A stretch of DNA of 64,000 bases. Origin: Ampullaceana balthica (taxonomy: Eukaryota > Mollusca > Gastropoda > Lymnaeidae). Location: positions 1 to 64,000 of the forward strand of contig CALYLW010000168.1 of the NCBI GenBank assembly GCA_944989445.1, in the 5' to 3' direction. Below the pieces are notes generated by a model. It saw only the letters and a program-made list of their open reading frames with translations, ran no database searches and was not told the origin of the DNA. This document shows, one piece after another, positions 35,301 to 49,116 of the stretch (its first letter is position 1; every line of letters begins with the position of its first letter). Made by a program: the position numbers and the translations under genes.

Positions 35301-35476
35301 TTAAAATGTACAATGTTGTGCTTTAAAACAACTATTTGCTTTCACATTCACAAAATTATTGCAAATACATTAAGAGTACATTCAATCCATTTCCCAAAAA
35401 AACATTTCTAAAAATGTACACTCAAAATATCCATACAAGACTTTAAGAAAATTATGAAGACCTCAAATTATAAATG
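32355..35476. other. Intergenic region: membrane gene 3' flank to BCKDHB promoter side
   Basis: 3.1 kb of AT-rich DNA that must hold the 3' UTR of the upstream gene and the BCKDHB promoter. A minus-strand AATAAA near 34050 is a possible poly(A) signal, 1.4 kb after the stop. Retrotransposon tail fragments lie at 32570-32680 and 32862-32960. No other coding region is supported. Confidence 0.5.
32570..32960 (-). mobile_element. Two retrotransposon 3'-tail fragments near BCKDHB
   Basis: Two stretches (about 32570-32680 and 32862-32960) resemble the 3' end of the jockey/CR1-like element at 51274-51380: CTTATCTATTACAG, CCTTCTATAAAGAAGATGAT and (G/A)TCCTACG(C/T)T. Orientation is the same as that element (minus). 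They lie 200-600 bp upstream of the BCKDHB start codon. They carry no coding sequence and are identified only by similarity inside this window. Confidence 0.55.
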
Positions 35477-35911
35477 TCATCTATAATGATCCAATGGATC
35501 TGTGGAGTATGGCACCATGGGTAACTTGTACATCATCATCCAAGTGCCGGCAACCAGGCACGACAATGCCAGTATCCATGTGGTGTAAGTGGTCGCCATC
35601 ATGATCAACAAGACACTGTAGGGTGTCAAGAACACCACAGCCGGCTCTGATGCAATGTGACCCTTCCACAGGATACCCCAGGCCACATAAAATACTGGCA
35701 ATATAAGAAGGACAAGCACAACCTCAATCAGGCCGCCGGCCATGGTGAGGAATGAGGAGAACGTCCACAACCTTGACCTGTACAATGTGCTGATGACTAG
35801 GATGCTGATGCTGGCTGTGATGGTTGGGGTGGCCTGTTTGTCTCCAGTCAAGCGGGGCAGAAAGATGCGATCTTGGTGTAGGCAGCCGAGAATTGTTGTG
35901 GAGAAGCAGCA
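35477..35911 (-). CDS. Membrane protein, terminal exon (14)
   Basis: 435 nt, phase 0, ending TGA at 35477-35479. It begins CCFSTTILGCLHQDRIFLPR and contains three or four membrane spans, for example GLIEVVLVLLILPVFYVAW and VLLIMMATTYTTWILALSCL, then a short polar tail DPLDHYR. The acceptor is TTTCTTACAG. GC content is much higher than in the flanks. The preceding exon is 16.7 kb away across the satellite block, so the join rests on matching phase, matching protein character and the absence of other candidates. Confidence 0.82.
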   Translation of the reverse strand, partial: CCFSTTILGCLHQDRIFLPRLTGDKQATPTITASISILVISTLYRSRLWTFSSFLTMAGGLIEVVLVLLILPVFYVAWGILWKGHIASEPAVVFLTPYSVLLIMMATTYTTWILALSCLVAGTWMMMYKLPMVPYSTDPLDHYR

Positions 35912-36164
35912 CTGTAAGAAAGGAATGAAGGCGTCTACTCAATCAGATTACATTATCATTGGGTAATATCATCTCATTTAAAAAATTTACTTTAATAATT
36001 GTGGTGGATATCTCATGAGAAACAATCAACTTGGTCATTCAAGGTACCTTATTTACTAACATTGAACATGCCAGTTAGTCAAAACTAATGCTACAATAGA
36101 CACCCTTATTGACATAGAGGTAAAGGTGTTTTATAAAAATACCGCATATCAAATGACAGGGTGC

Positions 36165-39100
36165 GGCTGGGACAGGAAATATTGTTCTAGTGACAGGGTG
36201 CGGCTGGAGCTGGAAATATTGTTCTAGTGACAGAGTGTGGCTGGGGCAGGAAATATTGTTTTAGTGACAGGGTGCGGCTGTGGCTGGAAATATTGTTCTA
36301 GTGACAGGGTGAGGCTGGGGCAGGAAATATTGTTCTAGTGACAGGGTGTAACTGGGGCAGGAAATATTGTTCTAGTGACAGGGTGTAACTGGGGCAGGAA
36401 ATATTGTTCTAGTGACAGGGTGAGGCTGGGGCAGGAAATATTGTTCTAGTGACAGGGTGAGGCTGGGGCAGGAAATATTGTTTTAGTGACAGGGTGAGGC
36501 TGGGGCAGGAAATATTGTTCTAGTGACAGGGTGAGGCTGGGGCAGGAAATATTGTTCTAGTGACAGGGTGAGCTTAGGCAGGAAATATTGTTCTAGTGAC
36601 AGGGTGTAACTGTGGCTGGAAATATTGTTCTAGTGACAGGGTGTCACTGGGGCAGGAAATATTGTTTCTAGTGACAGGGTGCAGCTGGGGCAGGAAATAT
36701 TGTTTTAGTGACAGGGTGTAACTGGGGCAGGAAATATTGTTCTAGTGACAGGGTGAGGCTGGGGCAGGAAATATTGTTCTAGTGACAGGGTGTAACTGGG
36801 GCAGGAAATATTGTTCTAGTGACAGGGTGTAACTGGGGCAGGAAATATTGTTTTAGTGACAGGGTGTAACTGGGGCAGGAAATATTGTTCTAGTGACAGG
36901 GTGAGGCTGGGGCAGGAAATATTGTTCTAGTGACAGGGTGAGGCTGGGGCAGGAAATATTGTTCTAGTGACAGGGTGAGGCTGGGGCAGGAAATATTGTT
37001 CTAGTGACAGGGTGAGCTGGGGCAGGAAATATTGTTCTAGTGACAGGGTTAACTGTGGGCAGGAAATATTGTTCTAGTGACAGGGTGTCACTGGGGCAGA
37101 AAATATTGTTCTAGTGACAGGGTGCAGCTGGGGCAGGAAATATTGTTCTAGTGACAGGGTGTAACTGGGGCAGGAAATATTGTTCTAGTGACAGGGTGTA
37201 ACTGGGGCAGGAAATATTGTTCTAGTGACAGAGTGTAACTGGGGCAGGAAATATTGTTTTAGTGACAGGGTGTGGCTAGGGCAGGAAACATTGCTCTAGT
37301 GACAGGGTGTAACTGGGGCAGAAAATATTGTTCTAGTGACAGGGTGTAACTGGGGCAGGAAATATTGTTCTAGTGACAGGGTGTAACTGGGGCAGGAAAT
37401 ATTGTTATAGTGACAGGGTGTAACTGGGGCAGGAAATATTGTTCTAGTGACTGGGTGCGGCTGGGGCAGGAAATATTGTTCTAGTGACAGGGTGTAACTG
37501 GGGCAGGAAATATTGTTCTAGTGACAGGGTTTAACTGGGGCAGGAAATATTGTTCTAGTGACTGGGTGCGGCTGGGGCAGGAAATATTGTTCTAGTGACA
37601 GCGTGCGGCTGGTGCTGGAAATATTGTTCTAGTGACAGAGTGTGGCTGGGGCAGGAAATATTGTTTTAGTGACAGGGTGCGGCTGTGGCTGGAAATATTG
37701 TTCTAGTGTCAAAGTGTGGCTGGGGCAGGAAATATTGTTCTAGTGACAGTGTGTGGCTAGGGCAGGAAATATTGTTCTAGTGACAGGGTGTAACTGGGGC
37801 AGGAAATATTGTTCTAGTGACAGGGTGCGGCTGGGGCAGGAAATATTGTTCTAGTGACAGGGTGTAACTGGGGCAGGAAATATTGTTCTAGTGACAGGGT
37901 GTAACTGGGGCAGGAAATATTGTTCTAGTGACAGAGTGTAACTGGGGCAGGAAATATTGTTTTAGTGACAGGGTGTAACTGGGGCAGGAAATATTGTTCT
38001 AGTGACAGGGTGTAACTGGGGCAGGAAATATTGTTCTAGTGACAAAGTGTGGCTGGGGCAGGAAATATTGTTCTAGTGACAGGGTGTGGCTAGGGCAGGA
38101 AATATTGTTCTAGTGACAGGGTGTAACTGGGGCAGGAAATATTGTTCTAGTGACAGGGTGGGGCTGGGGCAGGAAATATTGTTCTAGTGACAGGGTGTAA
38201 CTGGGGCAGGAAATATTGTTCTAGTGACAGGGTGTAACTGGGGCAGGAAATATAGTTCTAGTGACAGAGTGTAACTGGGGCAGGAAATATTGTTTTAGTG
38301 ACAGGGTGTGGCTAGGGCAGGAAATATTGCTCTAGTGACAGGGTGCACTGGGGCAGGAAATATTGTTCTAGTGACAGGGTGTAACTGGGGCAGGAAATAT
38401 TGTTCTAGTGACAGGGTGTAACTGGGGCAGGAAATATTGTTCTAGTGACAGGGTGTAACTGGGGCAGGAAATATTGTTTTAGTGACAGGGTGTGGCTAGG
38501 GCAGGAAATATTGCTCTAGTGACAGGTGTAACTGGGGCAGGAAATATTGTTCTAGTGACAGGGTGTAACTGGGGCAGGAAATATTGTTCTAGTGACAGGG
38601 TGCGCTGGGGCAGGAAATATTGTTCTAGTGACAGGGTGTAACTGGGGCAGGAAATATTGTTCTAGTGACAGGGTGTGGCTGGGGCAGGAAATATTGTTCT
38701 AGTGACAGGGTGTAACTGGGGCAGGAAATATTGTTCTAGTGACAGGGTGTAACTGGGCAGGAAATATTGTTCTAGTGACAGGGTGTGGCTGGGCAGGAAA
38801 TATTGTTCTAGTGACAGGTGCGACTGGGGCAGGAAATATTGTTCTAGTGACAGGGTGTAACTGGGGCAGGAAATATTGTTCTAGTGACAGGGTGTAACTG
38901 GGGCAGGAAATATTGTTCTAGTGACAGGGTGTAACTGGGGCAGGAAATATTGTTCTAGTGACAGGGTGTAACTGGGGCAGGAAATATTGTTCTAGTGACA
39001 GGGTGTAACTGGGGCAGGAAATATTGTTCTAGTGACAAGGTGTGGCTGGGGCAGGAAATATTGTTCTAGTGACAGGGTGTGGCTAGGGGCAGGAAATATT

Positions 39101-42100
39101 GTTCTAGTGACAGGGTGTAACTGGGGCAGGAAATATTGTTCTAGTGACAGGGTGTAGCTGGGGCAGGAAATATTGTTCTAGTGACAGGGTGTAACTGGGG
39201 CAGGAAATATTGTTCTAGTGACAGGGTGTAACTGGGGCAGGAAATATTGTTCTAGTGACAGAGTGTAACTGGGGCAGGAAATATTGTTTTAGTGACAGGG
39301 TGGCTGGGCAGGAAATATTGTTCTAGTGACAGGGTGAAACTGGGGCAGGAAATATTGTTCTAGTGACAGGGTGTAACTGGGGCAGGAAATATTGTTCTAG
39401 TGACAGGGTGTAACTGGGGCAGGAAATATTGTTCTAGTGACAGGGTGTAACTGGGGCAGGAAATATTGTTCTAGTGACAGGGTGAGCTGGGGCAGGAAAT
39501 ATTGTTCTAGTGACAGGGTGTAACTGGGGCAGGAAATATTGTTCTAGTGACAGGGTGTAACTGGGGCAGGAAATATTGTTCTAGTGACAGGGTGTAACTG
39601 GGGCAGGAAATATTGTTCTAGTGACAGGGTGTAACTGGGGCAGGAAATATTGTTCTAGTGACAGGGTGTACTGGGGCAGGAAATATTGTTCTAGTGACAG
39701 GGTGCAGCTGGGGCAGGAAATATTGTTCTAGTGACAGGGTGTAACTGGGGCAGGAAATATTGTTCTAGTGACAGGGTGTAACTGGGGCAGGAAATATTGT
39801 TCTAGTGACAGGGTGTAACTGGGGCAGGAAATATTGTTCTAGTGACAGGGTGTGCTGGGGCAGGAAATATTGTTCTAGTGACAGGGTGTAACTGGGGCAG
39901 GAAATATTGTTCTAGTGACAGGGTGTAACTGGGGCAGGAAATATTGTTCTAGTGACAGGGTGTAACTGGGGCAGGAAATATTGTTCTAGTGACAGGGTGT
40001 AACTGGGGCAGGAAATATTGTTCTAGTGACAGGGTGCGGCTGGGGCAGGAAATATTGTTCTAGTGACAGGGTGTAACTGGGGCAGGAAATATTGTTCTAG
40101 TGACAGGGTGTAACTGGGGCAGGAAATATTGTTCTAGTGACAGGGTGGGCTGGGGCAGGAAATATTGTTCTAGTGACAGGTGTAGCTGGGGCAGGAAATA
40201 TTGTTCTAGTGACAGGGTGTGGCTGGGGCAGGAAATATTGTTTCTAGTGACAGGGTGCGGCTGTGGGCAGGAAATATTGTTCTAGTGACAAAGTGTGGCT
40301 GGGGCAGGAAATATTGTTCTAGTGACAGGGTGTGGCTAGGGCAGGAAATATTGTTCTAGTGACAGGGTGTAACTGGGGCAGGAAATATTGTTCTAGTGAC
40401 AGGGTGCGGCTGGGGCAGGAAATATTGTTCTAGTGACAGGGTGTAACTGGGGCAGGAAATATTGTTCTAGTGACAGGGTGTAACTGGGGCAGGAAATATT
40501 GTTCTAGTGACAGAGTGTAACTGGGGCAGGAAATATTGTTTTAGTGACAGGGTGTAACTGGGGCAGGAAATATTGTTCTAGTGACAGGGTGTAACTGGGG
40601 CAGGAAATATTGTTCTAGTGACAAGGTGTGACTGGGGCAGGAAATATTGTTCTAGTGACAGGGTGTAGCTAGGGCAGGAAATATTGTTCTAGTGACAGGG
40701 TGTAACTGGGGCAGGAAATATTGTTCTAGTGACAGGGTGGGGCTGGGGCAGGAAATATTGTTCTAGTGACAGGGTGTAACTGGGGCAGGAAATATTGTTC
40801 TAGTGACAGGGTGTAACTGGGGCAGGAAATATTGTTCTAGTGACAGAGTGTAACTGGGGCAGGAAATATTGTTTTAGTGACAGGGTGTGGCTAGGGCAGG
40901 AAATATTGCTCTAGTGACAGGGTGCGACTGGGGCAGGAAATATTGTTCTAGTGACAGGGTGTAACTGGGGCAGGAAATATTGTTCTAGTGACAGGGTGTA
41001 ACTGGGGCAGGAAATATTGTTCTAGTGACAGGGTGTAACTGGGGCAGGAAATATTGTTTCTAGTGACAGGGTGTGGCTAGGGCAGGAAATATTGTTCTAG
41101 TGACAGGGTGTGACTGGGGCAGGAAATATTGTTCTAGTGACAGGGTGTAAACTGGGGCAGGAAATATTGTTCTAGTGACAGGGTGCGACTGGGGCAGGAA
41201 ATATTGTTCTAGTGACAGGGTGTAACTGGGGCAGGAAATATTGTTCTAGTGACAGGGTGTGGCTGGGGCAGGAAATATTGTTCTAGTGACAGGGTGTAAC
41301 TGGGGCAGGAAATATTGTTCTAGTGACAGGGTGTAACTGGGGCAGGAAATATTGTTCTAGTGACAGGGTGTAGCTGGGGCAGGAAATATTGTTCTAGTGA
41401 CAGGGTGCGACTGGGGCAGGAAATATTGTTCTAGTGACAGGGTGTAACTGGGGCAGGAAATATTGTTCTAGTGACAGGGTGTAACTGGGGCAGGAAATAT
41501 TGTTCTAGTGACAGGGTGTAACTGGGGCAGGAAATATTGTTCTAGTGACAGGGTGTAGCTGGGGCAGGAAATATTGTTCTAGTGACAGGTGTAGCTGGGG
41601 CAGGAAATATTGTTCTAGTGACAGGGTGTAACTGGGGCAGGAAATATTGTTCTAGTGACAGGGTGTAACTGGGGCAGGAAATATTGTTCTAGTGACAGGG
41701 TGTAACTGGGGCAGGAAATATTTGTTTCTAGTGACAGGTGTAACTGGGGCAGGAAATATTGTTCTAGTGACAGGGTGTAACTGGGGCAGGAAATATTGTT
41801 CTAGTGACAGGGTGTAACTGGGGCAGGAAATATTGTTTCTAGTGACAGGGTGTAACTGGGGCAGGAAATATTGTTCTAGTGACAGGGTGTAACTGGGGCA
41901 GGAAATATTGTTCTAGTGACAGGGTGTAACTGGGGCAGGAAATATTGTTTCTAGTGACAGGGTGTAGCTGGGGCAGGAAATATTGTTCTAGTGACAGGGT
42001 GTAACTGGGGCAGGAAATATTGTTCTAGTGACAGGGTGTGACTGGGGCAGGAAATATTGTTCTAGTGACAGGGTGTAACTGGGGCAGGAAATATTGTTTC

Positions 42101-42377
42101 TAGTGACAGGGTGTAACTGGGGCAGGAAATATTGTTCTAGTGACAGGGTGTGGCTGGGCAGGAAATATTGTTCTAGTGACAGGGTGTAACTGGGGCAGGA
42201 AATATTGTTCTAGTGACAGGGTGCGGCTGTGGGCTGGAAATATTGTTCTAGTGACAGGGTGTAACTGGGGCAGGAAATATTGTTCTAGTGACAGGGTGTA
42301 ACTGGGGCAGGAAATATTGTTCTAGTGACAGGGTGTAACTGGGGCAGGAAATATTGTTCTAGTGACTGGGTGTGGCT
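36165..42377. repeat. 37-bp satellite, block 1 (about 168 units)
   Basis: Head-to-tail 37-bp unit: AGTGACAGGGTGTAACTGGG then GCAGGAAATATTGTTCT. The variable middle (GTAACTG, GAGGCTG, GCGGCTG, GTGGCTA) defines unit types. Recurrent multi-unit blocks show local duplications, and uniformity is highest around 38800-42300. It stops at a TA-flanked element. It lies wholly within an intron. Confidence 0.97.
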
Positions 42378-42378
42378 A

Positions 42379-43595
42379 GTAGGGGTCTACCGATATCTGG
42401 ATATCGGCAATATCGGTATCGGTAGCATGTAAAGGTCCCGATATTGACGTCACCGATATTTCATAATAAGTGACATTTTGACCCCAAAAAAACGGAAACA
42501 AAAAAACAATCATTTAGACTTACAATATCTCGACAAATTAATATATCGACCCCGATACCGGTATTGAAATAGTCATTAGAGTCCTAGTATTAATTTGTGC
42601 AGCCACGATACAGTGTGCCATGTGCTTTGATATTGTTTAGGTATCGGCCGATTTTCTTATACTCAGAAAAACTGTGTAAATAGTGCCGATGCCAAGTATA
42701 CCGTAATTGCTCTAATAAATGTATAACATGTAAACATTATGTTCACGTAATTGCTCTAATAGCAAAGATGCACGCAGAATCGCAGCGGTCTAAAACATTT
42801 CGTTTCGTATGGAATAACAAAATGTACCCTGTGAAGACTTGTTGTCATTGGCAACCATTCAACCTTCAGCCTCATTTTCACTCTATTACTATTGTACTTT
42901 GTTCTCATTGTTTCATTCATAAAAGGTGGCAGTGTGCAAAAGCCATTAAACTAATGGTTAAAATTAATAATTATGAGTCAAGGTTAAAGTTTCAAAAGGA
43001 GTATCTAATTGCTTCTACATTTTTATAAAGGACGGTTCATTTTGTTATGAGTCCTATGTAGGTCATGATCTGGAACTTGTAAACACATCGGAAACTTCGT
43101 TTCGGGAAAAAAAAATCGGTAATTACGGCAAAACTGGATATCGGTAGACCCCTTAATTATAAGATATAAATAATTACCAGTGATAAATTTAAGAATGACG
43201 TCATCAAATATGACCGCTGTTATTTTTGTCCTAACAAATACTCATATCGGAAAAAAATATCGGTAATATTGGCAAAAATGCTTATCGGTAGACCCCTAAT
43301 ATAAAAGATAAATAATTAGGAGTGATAAATTTAAGAATGATGTCATCAAATATGACCGCTGGTTTTTGTCCTAACAAATACCCTATCGGCACTCATATTG
43401 GAAAAAAATATAGGTAATATCGGCTAAAATGCATATCGGTAGTCCCCTAATATAAAAGATAAATAATTACGAGTGATAAATTTAAGAATGACGTCATCAA
43501 ATATGACCGCTGGTTTTTGTCCTAACAAATAATCATATCGGCAACAAAAAAAATATCGGTAATATCGGTATCTGCAACATCGGCAATAAGGCATA
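42379..43595. mobile_element. TA-flanked element fragment in satellite, copy A
   Basis: Starts GGGGTCTACCGATATCTGG, like the full element at 5257, and follows it through the open-frame region and three or four right-end repeats, but stops at GGCATAT instead of reaching the CGGTAGACCCC end. It then joins mid-unit satellite (GGGCAGGAAATATT). The 86-codon open frame at 42768-43028 is shared with copies B and C and has no known motif. Confidence 0.9.
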
Positions 43596-45820
43596 TGGGC
43601 AGGAAATATTGTTCTAGTGACAGGGTGCGGCTGGGGCAGGAAATATTGTTCTAGTGACAGGGTGAGGCTGGGGCAGGAAATATTGTTCTAGTGACAGGGT
43701 GAGGCTGGGGCAGGAAATATTGTTCTAGTGACAGGGTGTAACTGGGGCAGGAAATATTGTTCTAGTGACAGGGTGTAACTGGGGCAGGAAATATTGTTCT
43801 AGTGACAGAGTGTAACTGGGGCAGGAAATATTGTTTTAGTGACAGGGTGTAACTGGGGCAGGAAATATTGTTCTAGTGACAGGGTGTAACTGGGGCAGGA
43901 AATATTGTTCTAGTGACAAAGTGTGGCTGGGGCAGGAAATATTGTTCTAGTGACAGGGTGTGGCTAGGGCAGGAAATATTGTTCTAGTGACAGGGTGTAA
44001 CTGGGGCAGGAAATATTGTTCTAGTGACAGGGTGGGGCTGGGGCAGGAAATATTGTTCTAGTGACAGGGTGTAACTGGGGCAGGAAATATTGTTCTAGTG
44101 ACAGGGTGTAACTGGGGCAGGAAATATAGTTCTAGTGACAGAGTGTAACTGGGGCAGGAAATATTGTTTTAGTGACAGGGTGTGGCTAGGGCAGGAAATA
44201 TTGCTCTAGTGACAGGGTGCGACTGGGGCAGGAAATATTGTTCTAGTGACAGGGTGTAACTGGAGCAGGAAATATTGTTCTAGTGACAGGGTGTAACTGG
44301 GGCAGGAAATATTGTTATAGTGACAGGGTGTAACTGGAGCAGGAAATATTGTTTTAGTGACAGGGTGTGGCTAGGGCAGGAAATATTGCTCTAGTGACAG
44401 GGTGCGACTGGGGCAGGAAATATTGTTCTAGTGACAGGGTGTAAATGGGGCAGGAAATATTGTTCTACTGACAAGGTGCGACTGGGGCAGAAAATATTGT
44501 TCTAGTGACAGGGTGTAACTGGGGAAGGAAATATTGTTCTAATGACAGGGTGTGGCTGTGGCTGGAAATATTGTTCTAGTGACAGGGTGTAACTGGGGCA
44601 GGAAATATTGTTCAAGTGACAGGGTGTAACTCGGGCAGGAAATATTGTTCTAGTGACAGGGTGTGGCTAGGGCAGGAAATATTGCTCTAGTGACAGGATG
44701 CGACTGGGGCAGGAAATATTGTTCTAGTGACAGGGTGTAACTGGAGCAGGAAATATTGTTCTAGTGACAGGGTGTAACTGGGGCAGGAAATATTGTTCTA
44801 GTGACAGGGTTTAACTGGGGCAGGAAATATTGTTCTAGTGACTGGGTGCGGCTGGGGCAGGAAATATTGTTCTAGTGACAAGGTGCGGCTGGGGCAGGAA
44901 ATATTGTTCTAGTGACAGGGTGTAACTGGGGCAGGAAATATTGTTTTAGTGACAGAGTGTAACTGGGGCAGGAAATATTGTTCTAGTGACAGGGTGTAAC
45001 TGGGGCAGGAAATATTTTTCTAGTGACAGAGTGTAACTGGGGCAGGAAATATTGTTCTAGTGACAGGGTGCGACTGAGGCAGGAAATATTGTTTTAGTGA
45101 CAGGGTGCGACTGGGGCAGGAAATATTGTTTTAGTGACAGGGTGTAACTGGGGCAGGAAATATTGTTTTAGTGACAGGGTGTAACGGGGGGCAGGAAATA
45201 TTGTTCTAGTGACAGGGTGTAACTGGGGTGCAGGAAATATTGTTTTAGTGACAGGGTGGGGCTGGGGCAGGAAATATTGTTCTAGTGACAGGGTGTAACT
45301 GGGGCAGGAAATATTGTTCTAGTGACAGGGTGTGGCTAGGGCAGGAAATATTGTTCTAGTGACAGGGTGTAACTGGGGGCAGGAAATATTGTTTTAGTGG
45401 CAGGGTGTAACTGGGGGCAGGAAATATTGTTCTAGTGACAGGGTGTGGCTAGGGCAGGAAATATTGTTCTAGTGACAGGGTGTAACTGGGGCAGGAAATA
45501 TTGTTCTAGTGACAGGGTGCGGCTGTGGCTGGAAATATTGTTCTAGTGACAGGGTGCAACTGGGGCAGGAAATATTGTTCTAGTGACAGGGTGTAACTGG
45601 GGCAGGAAATATTGTTCTAGTGACAGGGTGTAACTGGGGCAGGAAATATTGTTCTAGTGACAGGGTGCGGCTGTGGCTGGAAATATTGTTCTAGTGACAG
45701 GGTGCAACTGGGGCAGGAAATATTGTTCTAGTGACAGGGTGTAACTGGGGCAGGAAATATTGTTCTAGTGACAGGGTGTAACTGGGGCAGGAAATATTGT
45801 TCTAGTGACTGGGTGTGGCT
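43596..45820. repeat. 37-bp satellite, block 2 (about 60 units)
   Basis: Continuation of the same satellite between element copies A and B. Its unit order is nearly identical to block 3, including rare variants (CTACTGACAAGG, GGAAGGAAATATT, GTAACGGGGGG). It has four extra units (148 bp) near 45660-45810 relative to block 3. Confidence 0.97.
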
Positions 45821-45821
45821 A

Positions 45822-47038
45822 GTAGGGGTCTACCGATATCTGGATATCGGCAATATCGGTATCGGTAGCATGTAAAGGTCCCGATATTGACGTCACCGAT
45901 ATTTCATAATAAGTGACATTTTGACCCCAAAAAAACGGAAACAAAAAAACAATCATTTAGACTTACAATATCTCGACAAATTAATATATCGACCCCGATA
46001 CCGGTATTGAAATAGTCATTAGAGTCCTAGTATTAATTTGTGCAGCCACGATACAGTGTGCCATGTGCTTTGATATTGTTTAGGTATCGGCCGATTTTCT
46101 TATACTCAGAAAAACTGTGTAAATAGTGCCGATGCCAAGTATACCGTAATTGCTCTAATAAATGTATAACATGTAAACATTATGTTCACGTAATTGCTCT
46201 AATAGCAAAGATGCACGCAGAATCGCAGCGGTCTAAAACATTTCGTTTCGTATGGAATAACAAAATGTACCCTGTGAAGACTTGTTGTCATTGGCAACCA
46301 TTCAACCTTCAGCCTCATTTTCACTCTATTACTATTGTACTTTGTTCTCATTGTTTCATTCATAAAAGGTGGCAGTGTGCAAAAGCCATTAAACTAATGG
46401 TTAAAATTAATAATTATGAGTCAAGGTTAAAGTTTCAAAAGGAGTATCTAATTGCTTCTACATTTTTATAAAGGACGGTTCATTTTGTTATGAGTCCTAT
46501 GTAGGTCATGATCTGGAACTTGTAAACACATCGGAAACTTCGTTTCGGGAAAAAAAAATCGGTAATTACGGCAAAACTGGATATCGGTAGACCCCTTAAT
46601 TATAAGATATAAATAATTACCAGTGATAAATTTAAGAATGACGTCATCAAATATGACCGCTGTTATTTTTGTCCTAACAAATACTCATATCGGAAAAAAA
46701 TATCGGTAATATTGGCAAAAATGCTTATCGGTAGACCCCTAATATAAAAGATAAATAATTAGGAGTGATAAATTTAAGAATGATGTCATCAAATATGACC
46801 GCTGGTTTTTGTCCTAACAAATACCCTATCGGCACTCATATTGGAAAAAAATATAGGTAATATCGGCTAAAATGCATATCGGTAGTCCCCTAATATAAAA
46901 GATAAATAATTACGAGTGATAAATTTAAGAATGACGTCATCAAATATGACCGCTGGTTTTTGTCCTAACAAATAATCATATCGGCAACAAAAAAAATATC
47001 GGTAATATCGGTATCTGCAACATCGGCAATAAGGCATA
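45822..47038. mobile_element. TA-flanked element fragment in satellite, copy B
   Basis: Same left junction (GGCTAG then TAGGGGTC) and same truncated right junction (GGCATAT then GGGCAGG) as copy A, with essentially identical sequence. The offset from copy A is 3443 bp. The small open frame is at 46211-46471. Confidence 0.92.
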
Positions 47039-49115
47039 TGGGCAGGAAATATTGTTCTAGTGACAGGGTGCGGCTGGGGCAGGAAATATTGTTCTAGTGA
47101 CAGGGTGAGGCTGGGGCAGGAAATATTGTTCTAGTGACAGGGTGAGGCTGGGGCAGGAAATATTGTTCTAGTGACAGGGTGTAACTGGGGCAGGAAATAT
47201 TGTTCTAGTGACAGGGTGTAACTGGGGCAGGAAATATTGTTCTAGTGACAGAGTGTAACTGGGGCAGGAAATATTGTTTTAGTGACAGGGTGTAACTGGG
47301 GCAGGAAATATTGTTCTAGTGACAGGGTGTAACTGGGGCAGGAAATATTGTTCTAGTGACAAAGTGTTGCTGGGGCAGGAAATATTGTTCTAGTGACAGG
47401 GTGTGGCTAGGGCAGGAAATATTGTTCTAGTGACAGGGTGTAACTGGGGCAGGAAATATTGTTCTAGTGACAGGGTGGGGCTGGGGCAGGAAATATTGTT
47501 CTAGTGACAGGGTGTAACTGGGGCAGGAAATATTGTTCTAGTGACAGGGTGTAACTGGGGCAGGAAATATAGTTCTAGTGACAGAGTGTAACTGGGGCAG
47601 GAAATATTGTTTTAGTGACAGGGTGTGGCTAGGGCAGGAAATATTGCTCTAGTGACAGGGTGCGACTGGGGCAGGAAATATTGTTCTAGTGACAGGGTGT
47701 AACTGGAGCAGGAAATATTGTTCTAGTGACAGGGTGTAACTGGGGCAGGAAATATTGTTATAGTGACAGGGTGTAACTGGAGCAGGAAATATTGTTTTAG
47801 TGACAGGGTGTGGCTAGGGCAGGAAATATTGCTCTAGTGACAGGGTGCGACTGGGGCAGGAAATATTGTTCTAGTGACAGGGTGTAAATGGGGCAGGAAA
47901 TATTGTTCTACTGACAAGGTGCGACTGGGGCAGAAAATATTGTTCTAGTGACAGGGTGTAACTGGGGAAGGAAATATTGTTCTAATGACAGGGTGTGGCT
48001 GTGGCTGGAAATATTGTTCTAGTGACAGGGTGTAACTGGGGCAGGAAATATTGTTCAAGTGACAGGGTGTAACTCGGGCAGGAAATATTGTTCTAGTGAC
48101 AGGGTGTGGCTAGGGCAGGAAATATTGCTCTAGTGACAGGATGCGACTGGGGCAGGAAATATTGTTCTAGTGACAGGGTGTAACTGGAGCAGGAAATATT
48201 GTTCTAGTGACAGGGTGTAACTGGGGCAGGAAATATTGTTCTAGTGACAGGGTTTAACTGGGGCAGGAAATATTGTTCTAGTGACTGGGTGCGGCTGGGG
48301 CAGGAAATATTGTTCTAGTGACAAGGTGCGGCTGGGGCAGGAAATATTGTTCTAGTGACAGGGTGTAACTGGGGCAGGAAATATTGTTTTAGTGACAGAG
48401 TGTAACTGGGGCAGGAAATATTGTTCTAGTGACAGGGTGTAACTGGGGCAGGAAATATTTTTCTAGTGACAGAGTGTAACTGGGGCAGGAAATATTGTTC
48501 TAGTGACAGGGTGCGACTGAGGCAGGAAATATTGTTTTAGTGACAGGGTGCGACTGGGGCAGGAAATATTGTTTTAGTGACAGGGTGTAACTGGGGCAGG
48601 AAATATTGTTTTAGTGACAGGGTGTAACGGGGGGCAGGAAATATTGTTCTAGTGACAGGGTGTAACTGGGGTGCAGGAAATATTGTTTTAGTGACAGGGT
48701 GGGGCTGGGGCAGGAAATATTGTTCTAGTGACAGGGTGTAACTGGGGCAGGAAATATTGTTCTAGTGACAGGGTGTGGCTAGGGCAGGAAATATTGTTCT
48801 AGTGACAGGGTGTAACTGGGGGCAGGAAATATTGTTTTAGTGGCAGGGTGTAACTGGGGGCAGGAAATATTGTTCTAGTGACAGGGTGTGGCTAGGGCAG
48901 GAAATATTGTTCTAGTGACAGGGTGTAACTGGGGCAGGAAATATTGTTCTAGTGACAGGGTGCGGCTGTGGCTGGAAATATTGTTCTAGTGACAGGGTGC
49001 AACTGGGGCAGGAAATATTGTTCTAGTGACAGGGTGTAACTGGGGCAGGAAATATTGTTCTAGTGACAGGGTGTAACTGGGGCAGGAAATATTGTTCTAG
49101 TGACTGGGTGTGGCT
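47039..49115. repeat. 37-bp satellite, block 3 (about 56 units)
   Basis: Near-duplicate of block 2, with rare unit variants in the same order and one visible point difference (GTGTTGCTGG at about 47365 against GTGTGGCTGG in block 2). It lacks the four-unit duplication seen at the end of block 2. Confidence 0.97.
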
Positions 49116-49116
49116 A

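Noticed and set aside
35724..35966. Alternative frames on both strands over the terminal exon
   Set aside because: Shadows of the in-phase membrane-protein frame, which has the acceptor, hydrophobic pattern and stop.
42768..43028. 86-codon open frame present identically three times (also at 46211 and 49506)
   Set aside because: Copies come from recent amplification of one DNA segment, so identity is no sign of selection. The relative at 5676 differs at mostly amino-acid-changing sites and no motif is seen.
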